In this document: one piece after another, positions 1-8,660 of the stretch
Layout: each line of letters starts with the position of its first letter
Numbering within the stretch: the first letter of the stretch is position 1
NCBI RefSeq assembly: GCF_023073415.1
Contig: NZ_JADPJL010000082.1
Span: 1 to 64,000 of the forward strand
Reading direction: 5' to 3'
Origin: Bradyrhizobium sp. 190
GTDB lineage: Bacteria > Pseudomonadota > Alphaproteobacteria > Rhizobiales > Xanthobacteraceae
Length of the DNA: 64,000 nucleotides
Made by a program: the position numbers and the translations under genes
The notes under the pieces: model-generated
What the model was told of the DNA's origin: nothing
Databases searched by the model: none
The model's input: the letters and a program-made list of their open reading frames with translations, nothing else

Positions 1-699
1 GCCCAGGTTCAGCACGGAGGTGCGGTTGAACACGGTCGGATCATCGAGGCCGATGGTGGCCGACACGCCGTTACCGAACTGCGCAGTGTACTGGATGTTG
101 TTGACGCCGGTGACGTAGTCAGGACCGCCCATCAAGAACGAGTTGTTGTTGCCCGGATAGCCGTTCCAAGGCGTCGCGTAGGCCGAAGCCGACTTACCGA
201 AGGTGAAACCAGCGAACTGGATGAACACCATTTCAACCGCGACATAGCCACCGCCCGCGACGTTGAGCGCGTTAGAAGCGCCGCCCGGGAACGCGCCGAG
301 CGCCGACGGGTTGCTCGTGCCAAAGTTGTTGAACTGGAAGTCGCCTTGGCCGAAGGTGCGGACCACGCCGTATTCGGTGGCGGTACGGGTATCAACCGTG
401 ATTGCCATACGGGAACGGGACGTGAAGTAATCGCGGTAGCGGTTGCCCTGGCCGCCGTCGCCGGACCAGTACGGACCGCCGTAGATGTTGCCGTTGAACG
501 TGGTGTCGACGCGAACGTAGCCACCCAGCTTGATGCAGGTGTCGGTGCCCGGGATATAGAAGAAACCAGCACCGTACAGGGAGCAGATCCTCACGTACTC
601 GACCGCCTTGGCCTTTACGGGAAGGTCAGCCGCCTGCGCTCCACTCATAGCGAGAAGACCCGCCGCTGAGCAGAGCATAAAGCCCTTAACCATCTTCAT
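1..699 (-). CDS. Alphaproteobacterial porin, 5' part only
   Basis: Outer-membrane porin that would form a trimeric diffusion channel. The gene runs off the left edge, so 233 codons are visible. The product opens with a signal peptide (MKMVKGFMLCSAAGLLAMSG) cut near AQA-ADLP. It continues with the family's usual start: KAVEYVRIC, a short loop with two cysteines, CIKLGGYVRVDT, and then alternating aromatic beta-strand sequence. The start ATG at 697-699 has a GGAGG ribosome site seven bases upstream. An in-frame ATG two codons later is the alternative start. The long leader and lack of a near upstream neighbour suggest an independent unit. Family assignment is firm; substrate specificity cannot be read. 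Confidence 0.9.
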   Translation of the reverse strand, partial: MKMVKGFMLCSAAGLLAMSGAQAADLPVKAKAVEYVRICSLYGAGFFYIPGTDTCIKLGGYVRVDTTFNGNIYGGPYWSGDGGQGNRYRDYFTSRSRMAITVDTRTATEYGVVRTFGQGDFQFNNFGTSNPSALGAFPGGASNALNVAGGGYVAVEMVFIQFAGFTFGKSASAYATPWNGYPGNNNSFLMGGPDYVTGVNNIQYTAQFGNGVSATIGLDDPTVFNRTSVLNLG

Positions 700-1004
700 G
701 TTAAACCTCCAAGTTGCTCTGTAGGGAAGGTTCCGGATCCGCTGGGTGCATGACACCCTAAGGTTGGTTCCCTTAATCCCCTGAAACCCGCTTAGTCGCT
801 TCGCGCCTTCGGACACTCCCGCATGAACGCGAGGGACTTAAGCGAACCACCTAAAACGGGACGACCTCGGGATGCCCCCCTCCGTCGCAGGACGATAAGA
901 AACGAACAGTTCCGAACAGGCAACAGAAGACAGCCGCAATCGACTCTGGATCGTCCGTTTTATGGGCGCTTGTTGCAAAATTGCCACGTCACTAAATCGT
1001 GAGA
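700..1004. other. Porin leader and intergenic region
   Basis: About 300 bases upstream of the porin with no open frame I can support on either strand. It should hold the porin promoter and a long untranslated leader. I see no clear -35/-10 pair and no strong hairpin followed by a T tract. Confidence 0.4.
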
Positions 1005-1139
1005 TCATCCGATAAGTGCATGAATTAAAGCGCTTTTTAAGTCTCGATGTACTTGGCGCAAATTGGTGAACTCACGCGCTTCAAACGCTGCCAAGCGGAT
1101 CAATGCCTCGACCACAGAATCAAAATAGCCCCGACTCAT
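1005..1139 (-). CDS. Small hypothetical protein, 44 aa
   Basis: A short reading frame on the minus strand starting MSRGYFDSVVEALIRLAAFE. The sequence looks like two amphipathic helices (VVEALIRLAAFEAREF, then LRQVHRDLKSALIHALIG). The frame stays open another 45 codons upstream, but that part is low in regular protein features, so I chose the internal ATG. No family is recognised. It may be real because its composition is protein-like, but nothing in the neighbourhood supports a function. Confidence 0.35.
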   Translation of the reverse strand: MSRGYFDSVVEALIRLAAFEAREFTNLRQVHRDLKSALIHALIG

Positions 1140-1514
1140 CGAACCTGCGGCATCGAGTTCAAAACTAGAGCGGACAACACAGCCGCGTTCCGAAGGCTCT
1201 CTGCGAGCGCAGCATCCGCTACTACCCCGACCTTTGTCACTCGGGACGCTAGATATTTTGCCTAGGCCGAGCACATTGCGGCAATGGCTTAGGTATCCTA
1301 GGGCTAAACGTGATCGCCGAAAGCTTCATGCGCCGGGCCTTGCCACTGCGAGGCGCCCCGAAATGGCCTATTCACGCTGGGTGTGATTCTTGGCAGAATT
1401 GCGTGCCCTAGGAACCGGAGTTGCGCGAGGTGTGTTGATGCTGGCGCCAGTTAAGCTTTCCGGCCTGGCGCATTGGAATGACGGCTCCAGCCTCCCAGGG
1501 TACTGGGGCCGTTT

Positions 1515-1709
1515 TCATTTAGCCGACGCCGTAGGGCTTGTTGAGAAGTAGTCGCGGTTGCCCGTCGCCGCCTCCGCGTCCTGGTCGATCGCCAACGTGA
1601 TTGCCTGGACGTGCTGGAAGCAAAGGCCTTCACGCGTCGCCCGCTGGCGCAGTTCAGCGAGTGCGTTGATCCATGGCGAGTTGTCCGCCTTTTCGTCGTG
1701 CCATTTCAA
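1515..1709 (-). pseudogene. Small conserved protein, 3' end frameshifted
   Basis: The frame starting at TTG 1707-1709 reads LKWHDEKADNSPWINALAEL and continues through a helix ending AITLAIDQ.AEAATGNRDYF. I associate this pattern with a family of roughly 60-residue Bradyrhizobium proteins of unknown role that end YFLNKPYG. Here the DNA near 1543-1546 reads TTCTCAAC. Adding one C gives the expected ending and a stop at 1519-1521, while as written the frame ends STSPTASAK at 1515. I therefore read this as a one-base deletion, either a true mutation or an assembly error. The family comparison is from memory. Confidence 0.4.
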
Positions 1710-1877
1710 TTGTGGCAAACCCTGGTTCGAGGCTCCTTCGTGCCCGTCCGGGTGGATGCCCCACTGCGCTAGGCAGTCTAGTGTATGCGTCACGCAGTTA
1801 GGTGAACACGCAGCCGTTTGCAGCGAATGGCAATGTGTGCGCGCACCTGAGGTCACAACAAAAGACCCTCCCGTGAA

Positions 1878-2011
1878 AAAGCCACCACGGGAAGAATTCC
1901 CTCGTCCCCCGTTTCCGTGTGAGCCTTTCAAGTGCCCCTTCCCGTGGTAAAGCCACCACGGGAAGAACTCCCTCATCTCCCGTTTCCGAGTGAACCTTTC
2001 AAGCCGTGCCC
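1878..2011. repeat. Two-copy tandem repeat, 71-base period, with hairpin
   Basis: Two imperfect copies, from 1878 and from 1949, share AAAGCCACCACGGGAAGAA, then CCCGTTTCC and CCTTTCAAG. The boundary between them contains a perfect hairpin at 1941-1962: CCCGTGGT, six-base loop AAAGCC, ACCACGGG. No T tract follows, so it is not a classical terminator. It lies in a stretch (1710-2300) where I see no convincing gene. Confidence 0.75.
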
Positions 2012-2300
2012 TCCTGTCCCTCGTTAAGAGCGGCAGCTCCGGCACGTCCAAACTGATGCGACCGCTACATTCGGAGAGATGCCCGAAATTATTTGCCCAG
2101 GACCGTTTTGACGCCGAGCCAGACCGCGCCACAGAAGCCGGTAACGATCATCGTCAGCAGGTGAGACCCTGCGCCTGCTCGACGCTCTTGCGCCATTTCC
2201 GCAGGTGCGCGAGATCCGCGCGCAACGCTAACTGCTCAACCTCGCCGATCCAAGCTACACAGCCTTCCGTGCTTATACGGTGCTGGAGTGAACTTCCGAC

Positions 2301-2528
2301 ATGAAGGCGGAAGGCTTCAAGACGATCCAGATCCACTGTGCCGACCCGCCTGATCGAGATCCCCGCCCCCGCCGCCAGCACTATTCCGTGGTGCCGCTGG
2401 ATGGACTCCCCGATTGGGGCTGGTACGATATCTGCGCACATTTCAAGTTCACGCGGTGCGGCTCAGTTGGCTGGGTCGATCCGCGCCCGAACTGGTCTGA
2501 AGTAATAGATTATCAAAGGGGCTTTTAA
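2301..2528 (+). CDS. Conserved small protein with zinc-ribbon remnant, 75 aa
   Basis: The product starts MKAEGFKTIQIHCADPPDRD and contains LPDWGWYDICAHF followed by RCGSVGWVDPRPNW. This layout resembles small Rhizobiales proteins that carry a Cys-X2-Cys knuckle before GSVG. Here the first knuckle cysteine is replaced by Phe or Thr (FTRCG), so metal binding is doubtful. The ATG is the only good start. Function is unknown. It stands alone, and a small winged-helix gene follows 36 bases downstream on the same strand. Confidence 0.55.
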   Translation: MKAEGFKTIQIHCADPPDRDPRPRRQHYSVVPLDGLPDWGWYDICAHFKFTRCGSVGWVDPRPNWSEVIDYQRGF

Positions 2529-2564
2529 TCGCCCGGGTTATCATTGCTTGTCGAGCTTTGTCGC

Positions 2565-2774
2565 ATGTCTATTTCTGACGAACTGGCCAAACTCATTCCT
2601 ATTGGCGAAGAAAATGCGGTATCTGGCCTGTTGCTTTGGAAGCAACTGAAGATGTGGTCACCGATGAGTATTAAGCACACTTTGAGGCTGATGGCTCGCG
2701 ATGGACGGATCGAACGCAAGCAAGTTCAGCGCGACGGACGCGAGACGATCTTATATTTCAGGTCGCGCAGTTGA
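2565..2774 (+). CDS. Small winged-helix-like protein, 69 aa
   Basis: From ATG 2565 the product reads MSISDELAKLIPIGEENAVS, then LLLWKQLKMWSPMSIKHTL, then LMARDGRIERKQVQRDGRE and a final strand TILYFRSR. Helix, turn, recognition-like helix and a two-stranded wing suggest a minimal winged-helix fold that could bind DNA. A TTG seven codons upstream is an alternative start. No effector domain is present. The role is unknown; it may regulate a neighbour or be a mobile-element accessory protein. Confidence 0.55.
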   Translation: MSISDELAKLIPIGEENAVSGLLLWKQLKMWSPMSIKHTLRLMARDGRIERKQVQRDGRETILYFRSRS

Positions 2775-3108
2775 TGATTCACCGCGCGAAAGATAGCGTA
2801 TTGCATCCGGCGCTATCCAAGCGCAGTCCGTATTATTCAGATGGATTAGCGTGTTCCACCGGACCGCATAACCCTGGATCACATAGTGACCAGCATTCAC
2901 GCCAGAGTTATATTGCCTCCTGGCCATCAACGGCGATGTAACCACCGCATACGCCATGTGGCGCGCGGCAAAAATTTCCACCGCACGGAAGAGCGTAGAA
3001 CAGCGAGTGTTTCACTGCCCCATAGCCTAATGGATGATCCCCGCCTTCACGCGTGACAGGCTACTCTTGGCAAGTGCGGTTTTCGTATCAAATTCCTGGA
3101 GTGGCAAG

Positions 3109-3807
3109 ATGAACCGTTTTATCGCTTCTCTGCCGGCGGATGCGCGAGAGCTTCTCGAAAAGGACTTGCACGTTGTCCAGCTGAAAAAAGGCGACGTCCT
3201 CTACCGGATCGACGAACCGATCACGCATGTATTTTTTCCACATGGAGGACTGGTCTCGCTCGTTGTGCTGATGGAGTCAGGACAAACCGCCGAAGTATCG
3301 TTGATCGGCCGTGAGGGGCTGGTCTGCTCCGGCGTTGTTCTGGGTGTCGAGGACGCCATCGATCAGGCAACGGTTGAGGTTGGCAGCCCGGCATCCTGCA
3401 TCAGCTCGGCATCATTCATCCGCGCATATCATTCCCACGATAAGCTCCGCACCATCGTGAACCGGCACCATGCCATGTTTATCGCCGAGGGACGTCAATC
3501 AACCGCCTGCAATGCGGTCCACACCGCCAGCGAACGTCTATGCCGCTGGCTGGCGAACGCCCAGGACCAATCCGGCATGGATGATCTCGAAATTACGCAG
3601 GAATTCCTTGCCCGGATGGTGGGAGTTCAGCGAACGACGGTCAACCAGCTTTGCGGCGTTCTGCACGCCGAAGGGATCATCGATACCAGCCGCGGCCATA
3701 TCCGGATACTGCAACCGGAGGCTTTGCGGAGCCGCGCGTGCGAGTGCTACGGCGTCCTCCGCAAACGCTTCGCAAAGTTATTCCCGGACTGGCGGCCCGA
3801 CAGCTAA
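3109..3807 (+). CDS. Crp/Fnr-family transcription regulator
   Basis: Cytoplasmic DNA-binding regulator of 232 residues. The first half is a cyclic-nucleotide-binding-type beta barrel (residues about 15-115; VQLKKGDVLYRIDEPITHVF, then GQTAEVSLIGREG). A helical linker follows, then a C-terminal helix-turn-helix (LEITQEFLARMVGVQRTTVN). No N-terminal cysteine cluster is present, so it is not a classical oxygen-sensing Fnr. The ligand is unknown. I chose ATG 3109 because GGAG lies seven bases upstream; a longer in-frame start at 3034 lacks a ribosome site. A DUF6894 gene follows after 74 bases. Confidence 0.85.
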   Translation: MNRFIASLPADARELLEKDLHVVQLKKGDVLYRIDEPITHVFFPHGGLVSLVVLMESGQTAEVSLIGREGLVCSGVVLGVEDAIDQATVEVGSPASCISSASFIRAYHSHDKLRTIVNRHHAMFIAEGRQSTACNAVHTASERLCRWLANAQDQSGMDDLEITQEFLARMVGVQRTTVNQLCGVLHAEGIIDTSRGHIRILQPEALRSRACECYGVLRKRFAKLFPDWRPDS

Positions 3808-3881
3808 ATGCCTCTCTCCCGCGCCCGCAAGATCGCGACCTTCAAGCAGGAACGATCCCGTCACGGCCGAATTTAGGCTTT

Positions 3882-4130
3882 ATGATGAAGCGCTATTATT
3901 TCGACTTGCGAAAGGGTGACGATATTGCTCCCGATGACGAGGGCATGGAACTAGCAACCATTGAAGCTGTGCAGGAGGAAGCGGCCCGTGCCCTTGCCGA
4001 CATGGCCAGGGACGCGGTCCGAAAACATACCGACGGCGCGGGACACCACATGGCAATCGACGTGCGGGACGACGACGGGCCGGTGCTACAAGTTAAGTTC
4101 ACGTTCGCAATTAACCGGCACAGACATTAG
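3882..4130 (+). CDS. DUF6894 family protein
   Basis: An 82-residue protein beginning MMKRYYFDLRKGDDIAPDDE, followed by a long helix (EAVQEEAARALADMARDAVR) and ending with a strand MAIDVRDDDGPVLQVKF. This is the typical DUF6894 layout found in many copies in Rhizobiales. No biochemical role is established. A second, diverged copy lies at 13949-14188 on the other strand. The ATG at 3885 is an equally good start. Confidence 0.8.
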   Translation: MMKRYYFDLRKGDDIAPDDEGMELATIEAVQEEAARALADMARDAVRKHTDGAGHHMAIDVRDDDGPVLQVKFTFAINRHRH

Positions 4131-4154
4131 AGGCCGCCTCAGTTGACGCCTCTA

Positions 4155-4325
4155 TCATCGTGAGCCGAGTCCGCGCTCGACCCGCTTGCGGCTGCTGCCA
4201 ACCTTCTTGATGGCCTTCTTCCTCATCTTCTTACCCGTGAAGCTCACCTCGTAATCCTGCCCACCAGCGACCCGCGCCCGCTCCTGCTTGCGCCCGCGGC
4301 TTGACTGCTTCTTTGCCTTTGCCAT
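4155..4325 (-). CDS. DUF3606-type small basic protein, 56 aa
   Basis: A lysine- and arginine-rich product starting MAKAKKQSSRGRKQERARVA, then GGQDYEVSF and a basic tail ending ERGLGSR. I recognise the GGQDYEV segment and the Lys/Arg-rich flanks as the pattern of DUF3606-domain proteins, which often have similar length in Bradyrhizobium. GGGAGG lies about ten bases upstream of the ATG. Function is unknown; the charge suggests nucleic-acid contact. Confidence 0.65.
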   Translation of the reverse strand: MAKAKKQSSRGRKQERARVAGGQDYEVSFTGKKMRKKAIKKVGSSRKRVERGLGSR

Positions 4326-4480
4326 CCTGCAATACCTCCCATTGCGACTGGCAACGCGTCATGATGTGCCGGGTTCCTGTTCTTTCCGCCGGAACGATTC
4401 AGGTCAGATAAATTTAATTCCGCAGTGCGTGGAGTTCATAATGCGTATGTCCTAGTTGGACGCCGTCGATAGTCCCGAAC

Positions 4481-4790
4481 GACAATGATGAGACGGTTTA
4501 CTTGGTGGCGGATGATCTCGGTCGACTAGACCGCTGGCCCGAAGCCGATTACGAAGCCACCGACATCGAGACGGTCATTAAACATGCTGGCCGGCCAATA
4601 CAGCAACCCCATCCGCGTCGTCGCCTTCAACACCGCCGAGCGCTGGTCGGAAGATGTTTCCGAAGATGTCGCGCGCGAATTGCGCCGTCGCTGCGATCTG
4701 CAGATGCGCGATTTTCCCTCCACGATCTCTGATTTTGTCGAACGGCACGAGGATCGCGATCGGCGTCAGTTGACCCTTCGGCTGGTGTGA
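4481..4790 (+). pseudogene. Conserved small protein, broken by a frameshift
   Basis: Frame one reads DETVYLVADDLGRLDRWPEA up to ETVIK. Frame two then continues MLAGQYSNPIRVVAFNTAER with EDVSEDVARELRRRCDLQ and ends FVERHEDRDRRQLTLRLV. Joined, they match the layout of a roughly 100-residue Bradyrhizobium protein of unknown role. The shift lies at about 4584-4590, and no ATG precedes the first part in frame. The second half could still be made from ATG 4584 as a 68-residue protein. Confidence 0.55.
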
Positions 4791-4953
4791 TCAGACTCGC
4801 ATTTCGTCTGCGGTTGCTTATTTATCCCGTATGCGAAAGACCGCATTCGAAGTTTTCCCGGCCGGAAGGATTCGGTCTGTGCCAGTTGAATCAGCTTTGT
4901 GGCGTGGAGTTTGTTGTGGCGTTTCAGCGCAAGAAGGCGGCGGCGATCGGCGT

Positions 4954-5002
4954 GGGTAAAGCGGAAGTGGCTCGGACATCGCCAAACCGACGCGATTGAC
5001 CC
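4954..5002. repeat. Dispersed repeat, copy A1
   Basis: A 49-base segment beginning GGGTAAAGCGGAAGTGGCTC and ending GATTGACCC. An almost identical copy lies at 43733-43781, with about two mismatches. It lies between genes in both places. Related, more diverged segments occur at 6611-6653 and 9074-9118. Confidence 0.75.
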
Positions 5003-5047
5003 AACTCGGACGTGATGACCCGGCGTGCCTTTGCTGCGCCGCGCTGG

Positions 5048-5461
5048 TTAGGCCACAGCTTTCCCAATGGCATCCAGCAGAATCTGACCAGCGAACGGCT
5101 TGCGCAAATAAGCGATGCACCCGGCGTCCATCGCTTCATTGCGCATCGCCTCGTCGTCGTTCGCGGTCATGAAGATGACAGGCCACTTCGATCCTGATGC
5201 CGAAAGCCGGCGCTGCAGCTCAATTCCCGAAATTCCTCCGAGATGGATATCAAGCAGCAAACAGGTTGCCGTCTGCACGCTGTCGCTCTCAAGCAACGCC
5301 TCGGCCGACGGGAACGTACAGCACTCGATGCCGTGGTGCGACAACAGCCGCGCCACGCTCTTCAGAAGGCCCGCATCGTCATCGACCACAATCACGATGG
5401 CCGCGCCATCATATCCGTGTCTAGCCCCCGGAGGTGCACGTGCACTTAGGCCGCCGACCAA
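5048..5461 (-). CDS. Single-domain response regulator (receiver only)
   Basis: A CheY-like receiver of about 120 residues with no output domain. Visible key residues are the acidic pair D27-D28 (VVDDDAG), the phosphorylation aspartate D71 (LLLDIHLGG), T99 (FMTAND) and K121 (RKPF). The sequence resembles FixJ-type receivers. The start is unclear: the only upstream in-frame start is TTG 5461, and the receiver itself begins near residue 20. A FixK-like box (5465-5478) directly precedes this end, and a NarL-type regulator is divergent on the other side, so the two may share control. Confidence 0.75.
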   Translation of the reverse strand: MVGGLSARAPPGARHGYDGAAIVIVVDDDAGLLKSVARLLSHHGIECCTFPSAEALLESDSVQTATCLLLDIHLGGISGIELQRRLSASGSKWPVIFMTANDDEAMRNEAMDAGCIAYLRKPFAGQILLDAIGKAVA

Positions 5462-5464
5462 CCA

Positions 5465-5478
5465 TTGATTTGGATCAA
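5465..5478. promoter_or_regulatory. FixK/FNR-type box TTGATTTGGATCAA
   Basis: A perfect palindromic match to TTGAT-N4-ATCAA, the site bound by FNR/FixK-family regulators in rhizobia. It sits between the divergent response-regulator genes at 5048-5461 and 5756-6409. It is symmetrical, so it could serve either side. For the leftward gene it lies just upstream of the TTG start, which argues that the true start is further inside. Confidence 0.7.
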
Positions 5479-5755
5479 TGCAGTCCGCTTCGCGGATGTC
5501 ACATTGTCGCTAGCACCTCCCAGGGCGCCGCGTCCTGCGGAGCTCTGTGCCATGACATCTATGGGCATAGCATTCCCAGCACCAGCAAGACCGACAAGGT
5601 TGAAATTCGACGCATATCAGAACTCCCCAAATGATGGAGCGCGAATATCGAACCCAACGTATGCTGCGCATTGCGACCTTTTAATATGGCCAATCTTCGG
5701 CCGGAGAAGACGTTCCATTTTCGCTGGTCTTGCAAGTGGGCCCAGGTGGTCGGCG

Positions 5756-6409
5756 TTGGCAGAGAACGTTGCAGTTAAAAGCTTCTTAATCGTTGACGAT
5801 CACGAAATCGTTCGAACCGGGCTGCGTGAGATCATTCAGACCATTTCCGGTTGGATCGTGACTGGAGAAGCGGCAGATGGGCTGCAGGCGATCGACTTAG
5901 CGTACGCAACGTCTCCGGACATCATGATCGTCGACTACTCAATGCCATCTATGAACGGCGTGGAGGTTTGCCGCCGTATCCGATCCCACGGTCTCGCGAC
6001 CCAGATCCTGTTCCTTACGGTGCACGAAAGCGAGGATATCCTGACCCAAGCCGTCTCCGCGGGTGCACGGGGGGTCCTCCTGAAGTCCGACGCCCGAAAG
6101 CACCTGATCTCCGCCATTGAGACGTTGCTGGCTGGGGAGCCTTACCTCACCAGCGTTCTTCTAGAAAAGCTGCTCCACAATTATCAACTTAACAAACAAA
6201 ACAGCACAACTTCGATCCTTACTTCGCGGGAGCAAAGCGTTGTTAAGTTGGTCGCTGAAGGACATTCGAATAGAGTGATCGGTGTGATGCTAAATCTGAG
6301 CATAAAGACTGTGGAAACGCATCGCGCAGCGGCCATGCGAAAGCTGGGCCTGTCTTCGACAGCCGAGTTGGTTCGCTATGCCATCCGCGAGAAAATTATA
6401 TTGCCATGA
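5756..6409 (+). CDS. NarL/FixJ-family two-component response regulator
   Basis: A 217-residue regulator with an N-terminal receiver (D14-D15 in FLIVDDHE, phospho-site D60 in IMIVDYSMP, LTVHE, K in VLLKSDA) and a C-terminal LuxR-type helix-turn-helix (TSREQSVVKLVAEGHSNRVI, then SIKTVETHRAAAMRKLGL). It should activate or repress genes once phosphorylated by an unknown kinase. I chose TTG 5756 because AGGTGG lies six bases upstream and the domain starts right after it. The frame stays open to 5465, so an earlier start is possible. Confidence 0.85.
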   Translation: MAENVAVKSFLIVDDHEIVRTGLREIIQTISGWIVTGEAADGLQAIDLAYATSPDIMIVDYSMPSMNGVEVCRRIRSHGLATQILFLTVHESEDILTQAVSAGARGVLLKSDARKHLISAIETLLAGEPYLTSVLLEKLLHNYQLNKQNSTTSILTSREQSVVKLVAEGHSNRVIGVMLNLSIKTVETHRAAAMRKLGLSSTAELVRYAIREKIILP

Positions 6410-6610
6410 GCGTGAGAAGCGCGGCGGCTCGCGAAAGTCCCCGTTGATGACCACGCGGTTGAGCTTGGCAAGCCGACCGCTTCATATAACGTTTTGAGCC
6501 AGAGCACTGAGGCCCGCCTCAGTTGCGAGTGCCAATCGTTTTCGAGTGTCGCCTATTGGCACCTTTGAGACATGACCGCTTAACCTGAGAATGTCCGTTC
6601 ACCGGGGTAG

Positions 6611-6653
6611 ACCGGAAGTCGCCGTGGTCCGGTCAAACCGACGCGAATGACCC
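6611..6653. repeat. Dispersed repeat, copy A2
   Basis: Reads ACCGGAAGTCGCCGTGGTCC then CAAACCGACGCGAATGACCC. A close copy lies at 9074-9118, and the 3' half matches the repeat at 4954-5002. This copy runs into the left end of the IS1182-family element. Confidence 0.65.
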
Positions 6654-8207
6654 TGGCTGTGTGAAAACGCGGCTACTTTGCTATGATTCTCTCATGATTC
6701 TGCGGGGGAAGCTGATGAGGCGCTTCGTTGAGCAGGCGGATCGTGGGCAGTGTACGCTATTGCCGGAATGCCTCGATGATTTCATTGACGAAAGCAACCC
6801 TGTTCGCGTGATCGACGTATTTGTCGATGCGCTCGATTTGGCTGAGATGAGCTTTGAGGGGGTAGAGCCGGCGGCGACTGGTCGGCCATCGTACCACCCC
6901 TCGGTTCTGCTCAAGCTTTACATTTACGGCTATCTGAACCGGGTTCAGTCGAGCCGACGGCTCGAACGCGAGGCCGGACGCAATATCGAGGTCATGTGGC
7001 TGCTGGGTCGGCTCGCACCTGATCACAAGACGATCGCAGACTTCCGCAAAGACAATGGCCTGGCACTGCGCAAGGTATGTGCTCGCTTCGTTGAACTCTG
7101 CCGCGAGATGGGGCTTCTCGCGACGGCGAGCGTCGCCATCGATGGCAGCAAGTTCAAAGCCGTGAACAACCGGGACAAGAACTTCACACGGGCAAAGGTG
7201 GAACGGCGGCATGCCCAGCTGGAGGAGAGCGTCGCGCGCTATCTGAGCCAGCTTGACACGGCCGACCGGCAAGAGCCGACGGAGGCACTGGCCGCGAAAG
7301 TGACGAGGCTTACCGAGAAACTGACGAAGCTGAAGGAGGAAATGGGCAAACTTGCCGTCTACGAGAAGCAGATGCTTGCTTCGCCTGACCAGCAAATCTC
7401 ACTAACCGATCCTGACAGCCGTTCGATGGCGACGAGCGGGCGTGGTTCCGGCGTCGTCGGCTACAATGTGCAGGTCGCCGTGGATACCGGGCATCATCTG
7501 ATTGTGACGCATGAGGTAACGAACAGTGGCTCAGATCGGGCTCAACTGGCCAATATGGCCAAGGCAGTTCTCAAGACCGAGACGCTCGAGGCCGTTGCCG
7601 ATCGCGGCTACTTCAGCAGCCTGGAAATCCTCGCGTGTCACGAGGCCGGCATCACGGTAACTCTGCCCAAGCCGCAGACGTCGGGTGCCAAGTCAGATGG
7701 CCGCTTCGGCAAGCAGGACTTTGTCTATTTGCCTGAGGAGGACGCCTATCGCTGTCCAGCCGGGGAACAACTGCCATATCGCTTTACGAGTGAGGAGGAC
7801 GGCAAGCGGCTACGGCGCTATTGGACCACAGCCTGTCAAGGTTGTTCGATTAAATCGCAGTGCACGACCGGGCCAGAGCGGCGGATACCACGATGGGAGC
7901 ATGAGCATCTGCTCGAAGCGGTGCAGCAGCGCCTTGATGCCACGCCCCAAGCCATGCGCCTGCGTCGCGAGACGGTCGAGCATCCGTTCGGCACGATGAA
8001 GGCTCGCATGGGGGCGACACACTTCCTCACCAAAACGCTTCCAAAAGTAGCCACCGAGATGGCTCTCTCGGTCCTGGCCTACAACCTGACACGGGTCATG
8101 AACATCGTCGGGACCAAGCCACTGATGGCTGCGATCGTGGCCTGAGACCTACCAGTCCTGGCTTCTCACCACCTTCCTTGGGAAGGATGTTTTTACACGG
8201 CCAAGAC
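6650..8207 (+). mobile_element. IS1182-family insertion sequence
   Basis: About 1.55 kb containing one intact transposase gene. The left end contains CTGGCTGTGTGAAAACGC (from 6653), and the right end read backwards gives CTTGGCCGTGTAAAAACATC (to about 8205). These form an imperfect inverted repeat with core TGGC(C/T)GTGT. I could not fix the target duplication with confidence, so the ends are good to a few bases only. Confidence 0.7.
6715..8145 (+). CDS. IS1182-family transposase
   Basis: A 476-residue DDE transposase. Residues 1-80 form the DUF772/InsH-type N-terminal domain (MRRFVEQADRGQ, PSYHPSVLLKLYIYGYLNRV). A long coiled region sits around residues 150-230. The catalytic core follows with SVAIDGSKFKAVNNRDKNF, VAVDTGHHLIVTHEVTN, ADRGYFSS and the late glutamate region RRETVEHPFGTMK. 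I chose ATG 6715 because GCGGGGGA precedes it and the family starts at MRRFVE; an earlier ATG lacks support. It appears intact and possibly active. Confidence 0.93.
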   Translation: MRRFVEQADRGQCTLLPECLDDFIDESNPVRVIDVFVDALDLAEMSFEGVEPAATGRPSYHPSVLLKLYIYGYLNRVQSSRRLEREAGRNIEVMWLLGRLAPDHKTIADFRKDNGLALRKVCARFVELCREMGLLATASVAIDGSKFKAVNNRDKNFTRAKVERRHAQLEESVARYLSQLDTADRQEPTEALAAKVTRLTEKLTKLKEEMGKLAVYEKQMLASPDQQISLTDPDSRSMATSGRGSGVVGYNVQVAVDTGHHLIVTHEVTNSGSDRAQLANMAKAVLKTETLEAVADRGYFSSLEILACHEAGITVTLPKPQTSGAKSDGRFGKQDFVYLPEEDAYRCPAGEQLPYRFTSEEDGKRLRRYWTTACQGCSIKSQCTTGPERRIPRWEHEHLLEAVQQRLDATPQAMRLRRETVEHPFGTMKARMGATHFLTKTLPKVATEMALSVLAYNLTRVMNIVGTKPLMAAIVA

Positions 8208-8292
8208 CCGAAGCAGACATCAGGGCCGGAAGCCGCCTGCTGCGCCGTGCACTGGCGTTTTCCGATATTTCCCGGTAACGTTGCGTCGCGAC

Positions 8293-8415
8293 ATGGGGCC
8301 GACTGGAAGTGCGTGCGTGTCCTACTGGGAATGGTTCAAGCTGGTTGTCACCGCAATTCTGATCTCATGCGCTATGACGGCCGTCGCCTACGCATTTTGG
8401 TTCGCCATAAACTAA
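8293..8415 (+). CDS. Possible small single-pass membrane protein, 40 aa
   Basis: From ATG 8293 the frame reads MGPTGSACVSYWEWFK, then one long hydrophobic segment (LVVTAILISCAMTAVAYAFW) and FAIN at the end. One membrane helix fills the second half. It lies just beyond the right end of the insertion sequence. No family is recognised and no strong ribosome site is seen. It is listed because several similar tiny membrane proteins occur in this window. Confidence 0.4.
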   Translation: MGPTGSACVSYWEWFKLVVTAILISCAMTAVAYAFWFAIN

Positions 8416-8660
8416 GGTCGTCTCAGGTCTGACAGCTACCGCGAAACCGGCTCGGGCGGCATGTAGGGGTATGGTGTACCGAGCTTGACGGGAGGATACT
8501 TCCAACTCGGCGATGATCCTCACAGCCAGGATCGGCGACCCAGGAGTTGTAAGCCGCAATGCGCCTGTTCACGTAGCGCTCCAATGCCATTCGCGTTGCT
8601 GCCGTCATGCCGACTCGAGACTTCGGATTGGTGAATTCCCTTTTGCTGAAACTTCGTGTG

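Noticed and set aside
1411..1436. GGAAC-N17-TGTT as an EcfG promoter
   Set aside because: No supported plus-strand gene follows within 800 bases, and one or two chance matches are expected.
2751..2981. 76-codon minus-strand frame (HYVIQGYAVRWN)
   Set aside because: Overlaps the end of the winged-helix gene on the other strand; no ribosome site, weak codon signal and no family recognised.
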